Part shown: positions 30,353 through 32,670 of the stretch, one piece after another
Numbering within the stretch: the stretch's first letter is position 1
How the letters are laid out: each line of letters starts with the position of its first letter
The notes under the pieces: model-generated
Databases searched by the model: none
What the model was told of the DNA's origin: nothing
What the model saw: only the letters and a program-made list of their open reading frames with translations
Virus record (IMG/VR): IMGVR_UViG_3300022413_000031
Span: 1 to 32,670 of that record
Direction: 5' to 3' (one strand)
DNA: 32,670 nucleotides
Source of the DNA: a virus
Position numbers and translations under genes: made by a program

Positions 30353-32052
30353 CCGCCACACCGACGAAGTCCGACGACCCCTTACGCAACGAATTCAAGG
30401 TTTTCTTGTACGTTGTCTGGGACGCCTTAGGCTTACCTGAGCCTACACGGTCACAGCTTGCACTAGCAGACTGGCTGCAGTACGGCCCTAAGAGACTTGT
30501 CATCCAGGCCTTCAGGGGCGTCGGCAAGTCCTGGGTCTGCTCAGCCTATGTCTGTTGGTTGCTCTATTGCGATCCTCAGCTGAACATCCTCGTGGTGTCA
30601 GCCTCAAGGACACGCTCAGATGACTTCTCTACATTTACGCTGCGCCTGATAAACGAGCTACCATTCCTCTCGCACCTTATCCCTAAGGACGGCCAGAGAA
30701 ACTCTAAGATCAGCTTCGACGTCGGTCCGGCAATCGCCGCCCACGCACCCTCTGTCAAGTCGATAGGGATCACAGGGCAGCTTACAGGGTCCCGTGCAGA
30801 CGTTATAGTGGCCGACGACATCGAAGTCGCAGGTAACTCAGCCACACAGGTCATGCGTGATAAGCTCTCTAGTCTGGTCAAAGAGTTCACTGCCATCATC
30901 AAGCCGCTCGATAACTCCAAGATCGTATACCTCGGCACGCCCCAGACGGAGCAGTCGATCTACAACATCCTACCTGAGAGAGGGTATGAGATACGCATCC
31001 TACCTGCTCGCTACCCTGAGGACATCAATAAGTATGGAGAACGCCTTGCAACTTACCTTCGAGACGATATGGGGAAACAGCCTGGACTTGCCGGGGAACC
31101 GACGTGTGAACGCTTCGGACACGATGTGCTACTCGAAGCTCGTGCCGAGTATGGAAGCGCAGGGTTTGCGCTCCAATTCCAACTCGACACCTCACTATCC
31201 GACGCTGAGAGATACCCCCTTAAACTCCACGATCTGATCGTCATGGACTGCGACATTAACCAAGCTCCTTCCAATATGGCTTGGTGCAATGACCAGTCGA
31301 ACATCGTCAACGAAGCCCCCAACGTTGGCTTCAACGGCGATAGATACTACAGGCCTTTCCATGTCTCACAAGAATGGCTGCCGTACAGCGGCGTCGTCAT
31401 GGCTGTCGATCCTAGTGGTAGGGGCGGTGATGAGACAGGCTACGCCATTGTAGCTATGCTCCATGGTAGGCTCTACATCCTAGATGCTGGGGGCTTCAAG
31501 GGCGGCTACGCAATGGAAACTCTCGAAGCCCTCGCCAATAAAGCCAAAGCGTATAAAGTGAATGAGATCGTCGTCGAGCCCAACTTTGGCGATGGGATGT
31601 ACAACCAGCTGCTGGAGCCAGTCACCTCCCGCATCTACCCAGTAGCTATCAATGAGACTGAACGATCCAGAACCCAAAAGGAATTGCGTATCATCGACAC
31701 CCTCGAGCCTGTCATGATGCAGCACCTGCTAATCGCCGATCGCTCATTGATTGAAAGGGACTATAAGAGCACAGAGGACCTGCCACCAGAGCAGCAGAAT
31801 AAATACAGGCTGTTCTACCAAATGACCCGCATCAATCGCGATAAAGGCTCGATACCTAAGGATGATAGGATCGACGCCCTCTCCCTAGCAGTCCACTACT
31901 GGACAGAGCAGATGGGAAGGGACGCAGATGAGGCGCACCGGCAAGCTAAGGCTGAGGCGCTCGATAAGGAACTCGAGAAGTTCATGGATCACGTCATGGA
32001 TACTGAGGGTTTCGGTCCACGCAATCCTTCGTTGCTAGATAGGAGGCTGTAA
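30349..32052 (+). CDS. Terminase large subunit (T7 gp19-like)
   Basis: A 567-residue packaging motor (T7 gp19 is 586) starting at GTG 30349 in a GTGA overlap. The ATPase domain has the Walker A QAFRGVGKSW (residues 53-62), Walker B DVIVADDIE (151-159) and a C-motif-like IVYLGTPQTEQSIYN. The RNase H-like nuclease domain has Asp354 in VVMAVDPSGRGGDETGYAIV, Glu410 in VNEIVVEPNFGDGMYNQLLE and the late acidic residues in IPKDDRIDALSLAVHYW (Asp506, Asp509). It cuts concatemers and pumps DNA through the portal. The next small gene overlaps its stop. Confidence 0.96.
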   Translation: MTATPTKSDDPLRNEFKVFLYVVWDALGLPEPTRSQLALADWLQYGPKRLVIQAFRGVGKSWVCSAYVCWLLYCDPQLNILVVSASRTRSDDFSTFTLRLINELPFLSHLIPKDGQRNSKISFDVGPAIAAHAPSVKSIGITGQLTGSRADVIVADDIEVAGNSATQVMRDKLSSLVKEFTAIIKPLDNSKIVYLGTPQTEQSIYNILPERGYEIRILPARYPEDINKYGERLATYLRDDMGKQPGLAGEPTCERFGHDVLLEARAEYGSAGFALQFQLDTSLSDAERYPLKLHDLIVMDCDINQAPSNMAWCNDQSNIVNEAPNVGFNGDRYYRPFHVSQEWLPYSGVVMAVDPSGRGGDETGYAIVAMLHGRLYILDAGGFKGGYAMETLEALANKAKAYKVNEIVVEPNFGDGMYNQLLEPVTSRIYPVAINETERSRTQKELRIIDTLEPVMMQHLLIADRSLIERDYKSTEDLPPEQQNKYRLFYQMTRINRDKGSIPKDDRIDALSLAVHYWTEQMGRDADEAHRQAKAEALDKELEKFMDHVMDTEGFGPRNPSLLDRRL

Positions 32053-32192
32053 TGCCCCAACCCGCCAAGACCTGTGAGAACTGCGGTTCCTTCGACCCTA
32101 GTGACAGTTCGTGTCACCTAGACCCTACCACCCTGCCCAAGCTAAGGCCTGCGATAGATTGGTGTGAGAAATGGGTCCCAATACCAGGTTGA
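32052..32192 (+). CDS. 46-residue Cys-rich protein, putative zinc ribbon
   Basis: A short ORF beginning in the terminase stop codon (TAATG) with a near-ideal ribosome-binding site, AGGAGG, five bases upstream. It encodes MPQPAKTCENCGSFDPSDSS, then CHLDPTTLPKLRPAIDWCEK and WVPIPG. Cys8, Cys11, Cys21 and Cys38 form a likely four-cysteine zinc site, with the final Trp-Cys pair typical of tiny phage proteins of this kind. It lies where T7 has genes 19.2-19.5, small genes at the right end. The function is unknown. Confidence 0.72.
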   Translation: MPQPAKTCENCGSFDPSDSSCHLDPTTLPKLRPAIDWCEKWVPIPG

Positions 32193-32232
32193 TGAATGCC
32201 CGCATAGAAAACGCAGTTCGATCAAGGACTTA

Positions 32233-32276
32233 CGATTACCCCCCGCTATAAGCCGGTGGGGATATATATAGGGAGA
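32233..32276 (+). promoter_or_regulatory. Candidate phage promoter at the right end (phi-OR-like)
   Basis: CGATTACCCCCCGCTATAA (32233-32251) differs by one base from 6435-6453. Downstream, 32267-32276 reads TATAGGGAGA, identical to positions -4 to +6 of the T7 promoter consensus. No gene follows, which parallels phi-OR of T7, a promoter linked to initiation of replication near the right end. The spacing between the two parts differs from the other copy by three bases, so which part is the true promoter is open. Confidence 0.55.
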
Positions 32277-32412
32277 CTATGATCCTTCTGTATATAGGTA
32301 TACTCTATAGGGGACCTTAAGGGGGACCCTTTAGAGGGTATTGATCCTTCTGTATGTTCATTTTGTATGTAGGGGATAACGCCCATCAACACCCCCTTAA
32401 TAGTACTACTGA

Positions 32413-32496
32413 AGAGTGCACTGTAGGGTATCCTTTAGGGTATCCTTTAGGGGACACTGTAGGGGACCCTTTAAAGTGGACTGTAGGTGGAATGTC
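32413..32496 (+). repeat. 12-bp degenerate tandem repeat array, about seven units
   Basis: Consecutive 12-base units read AGAGTGCACTGT, AGGGTATCCTTT (twice, identical), AGGGGACACTGT, AGGGGACCCTTT, AAAGTGGACTGT and AGGTGGAATGTC. On the other strand they contain CCTAAAG, the heptamer that is repeated beside the terminal repeat of T7. A related but irregular cluster lies at 32309-32340 (AGGGGACCTTA, AGGGGGACCCTTT). Confidence 0.85.
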
Positions 32497-32528
32497 AGCG
32501 GAGCGTTGGTGGGTGTCGATGGACTATT

Positions 32529-32572
32529 GGCACTATCAAGGCACTGTCAGGGCATTGTCAGGGCATTGTAGG
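32529..32572 (+). repeat. 11-bp tandem repeat, four units
   Basis: Four adjacent units read GGCACTATCAA, GGCACTGTCAG, GGCATTGTCAG and GGCATTGTAGG. They follow the 12-bp array after 32 bases and have about one helical turn per unit. Confidence 0.85.
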
Positions 32573-32670
32573 CTGCGGGTCCATATTCCATCAGCGAAGC
32601 ATCCGCGAAGCATGTCGATACCCCTTAGGGGGGACTGTCGGTGTATGTCGGTGTGTAGGGGGCAAATAAT

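Larger units (their letters stand above)
32193..32670 (+). other. Non-coding right-end region with promoter-like element and tandem repeats
   Basis: These 478 bases contain no credible gene. They hold a promoter-like element (32233-32276), two copies of TGATCCTTCTGTAT (32280-32293 and 32342-32355), a 12-bp tandem array (32413-32496), an 11-bp array (32529-32572), a paired GCGAAGCAT (32594 and 32605, 11 bp apart) and a paired GTCGGTGTRT (32637 and 32647). Base composition is unlike the coding region, with many AGGGG and CCTTTAGG strings. The layout resembles the zone between the last genes and the terminal repeat of T7. The physical genome end is not visible. Confidence 0.75.

Noticed and set aside
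32487-32669. 60-residue ORF at the right end starting at GTG
   Set aside because: It lies within the tandem-repeat zone, has no ribosome-binding site, and its Gly/Cys/Arg-rich product follows the repeat composition.

Overview
This window is about four fifths of a T7-like podovirus genome. Every supported gene lies on the + strand, genes are packed with 1-20 nt overlaps or very short gaps, and the order follows T7: SSB, endonuclease I, primase-helicase, DNA polymerase, 5'-3' exonuclease, portal, scaffold, major capsid, tail tubular A and B, four internal virion proteins, tail fibre, small terminase, large terminase. The early region with the expected single-subunit RNA polymerase is not present, so it must lie outside the window. 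No tRNA, CRISPR, integrase or repressor was seen, which fits a lytic phage. Spanins and a lipoprotein point to a Gram-negative host. Base composition is G+C-rich by eye. The host genus cannot be read from the sequence.

Region 1 (1-6432) is DNA metabolism: the SSB C-terminal tail, a Holliday-junction endonuclease, a winged-helix protein, primase-helicase, two small unknown proteins, a family A DNA polymerase, a GIY-YIG-type nuclease, a 28-residue membrane peptide, a 5'-3' exonuclease and a DUF3310 protein. A diverged 78-bp copy of the start of the polymerase gene sits just upstream of that gene, read in another frame.

Region 2 (6433-15484) starts at a candidate phage promoter and runs through two small proteins, portal, an unknown protein and scaffold. 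Where T7 goes straight from scaffold to capsid, this phage carries a block of about 4.7 kb: a putative structural protein, a complete lysis cassette (GH19 endolysin, two small membrane proteins, overlapping Rz/Rz1 spanins) and four putative structural proteins. One of these has about fourteen acidic 21-23 residue repeats. The major capsid gene follows, bracketed by two intrinsic terminators.

Region 3 (15485-28903) holds a lysine-rich protein, tail tubes A and B, a gp13-like protein, gp14-, gp15- and gp16-like ejection proteins (the last with an SleB-type cell-wall hydrolase domain), a tail fibre with a short collagen-like stretch, two proteins of unknown role and an XhlA-like membrane protein. 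Region 4 (28900-32670) is the packaging module: small terminase, a putative structural protein, a Cys-rich protein, a lipoprotein with a His/Lys/Gly tail, large terminase and a 46-residue Cys-rich protein. It ends in a 478-bp non-coding right end with a promoter-like element and several 10-12 bp tandem repeats, resembling the short-repeat zone beside the T7 terminal repeat.
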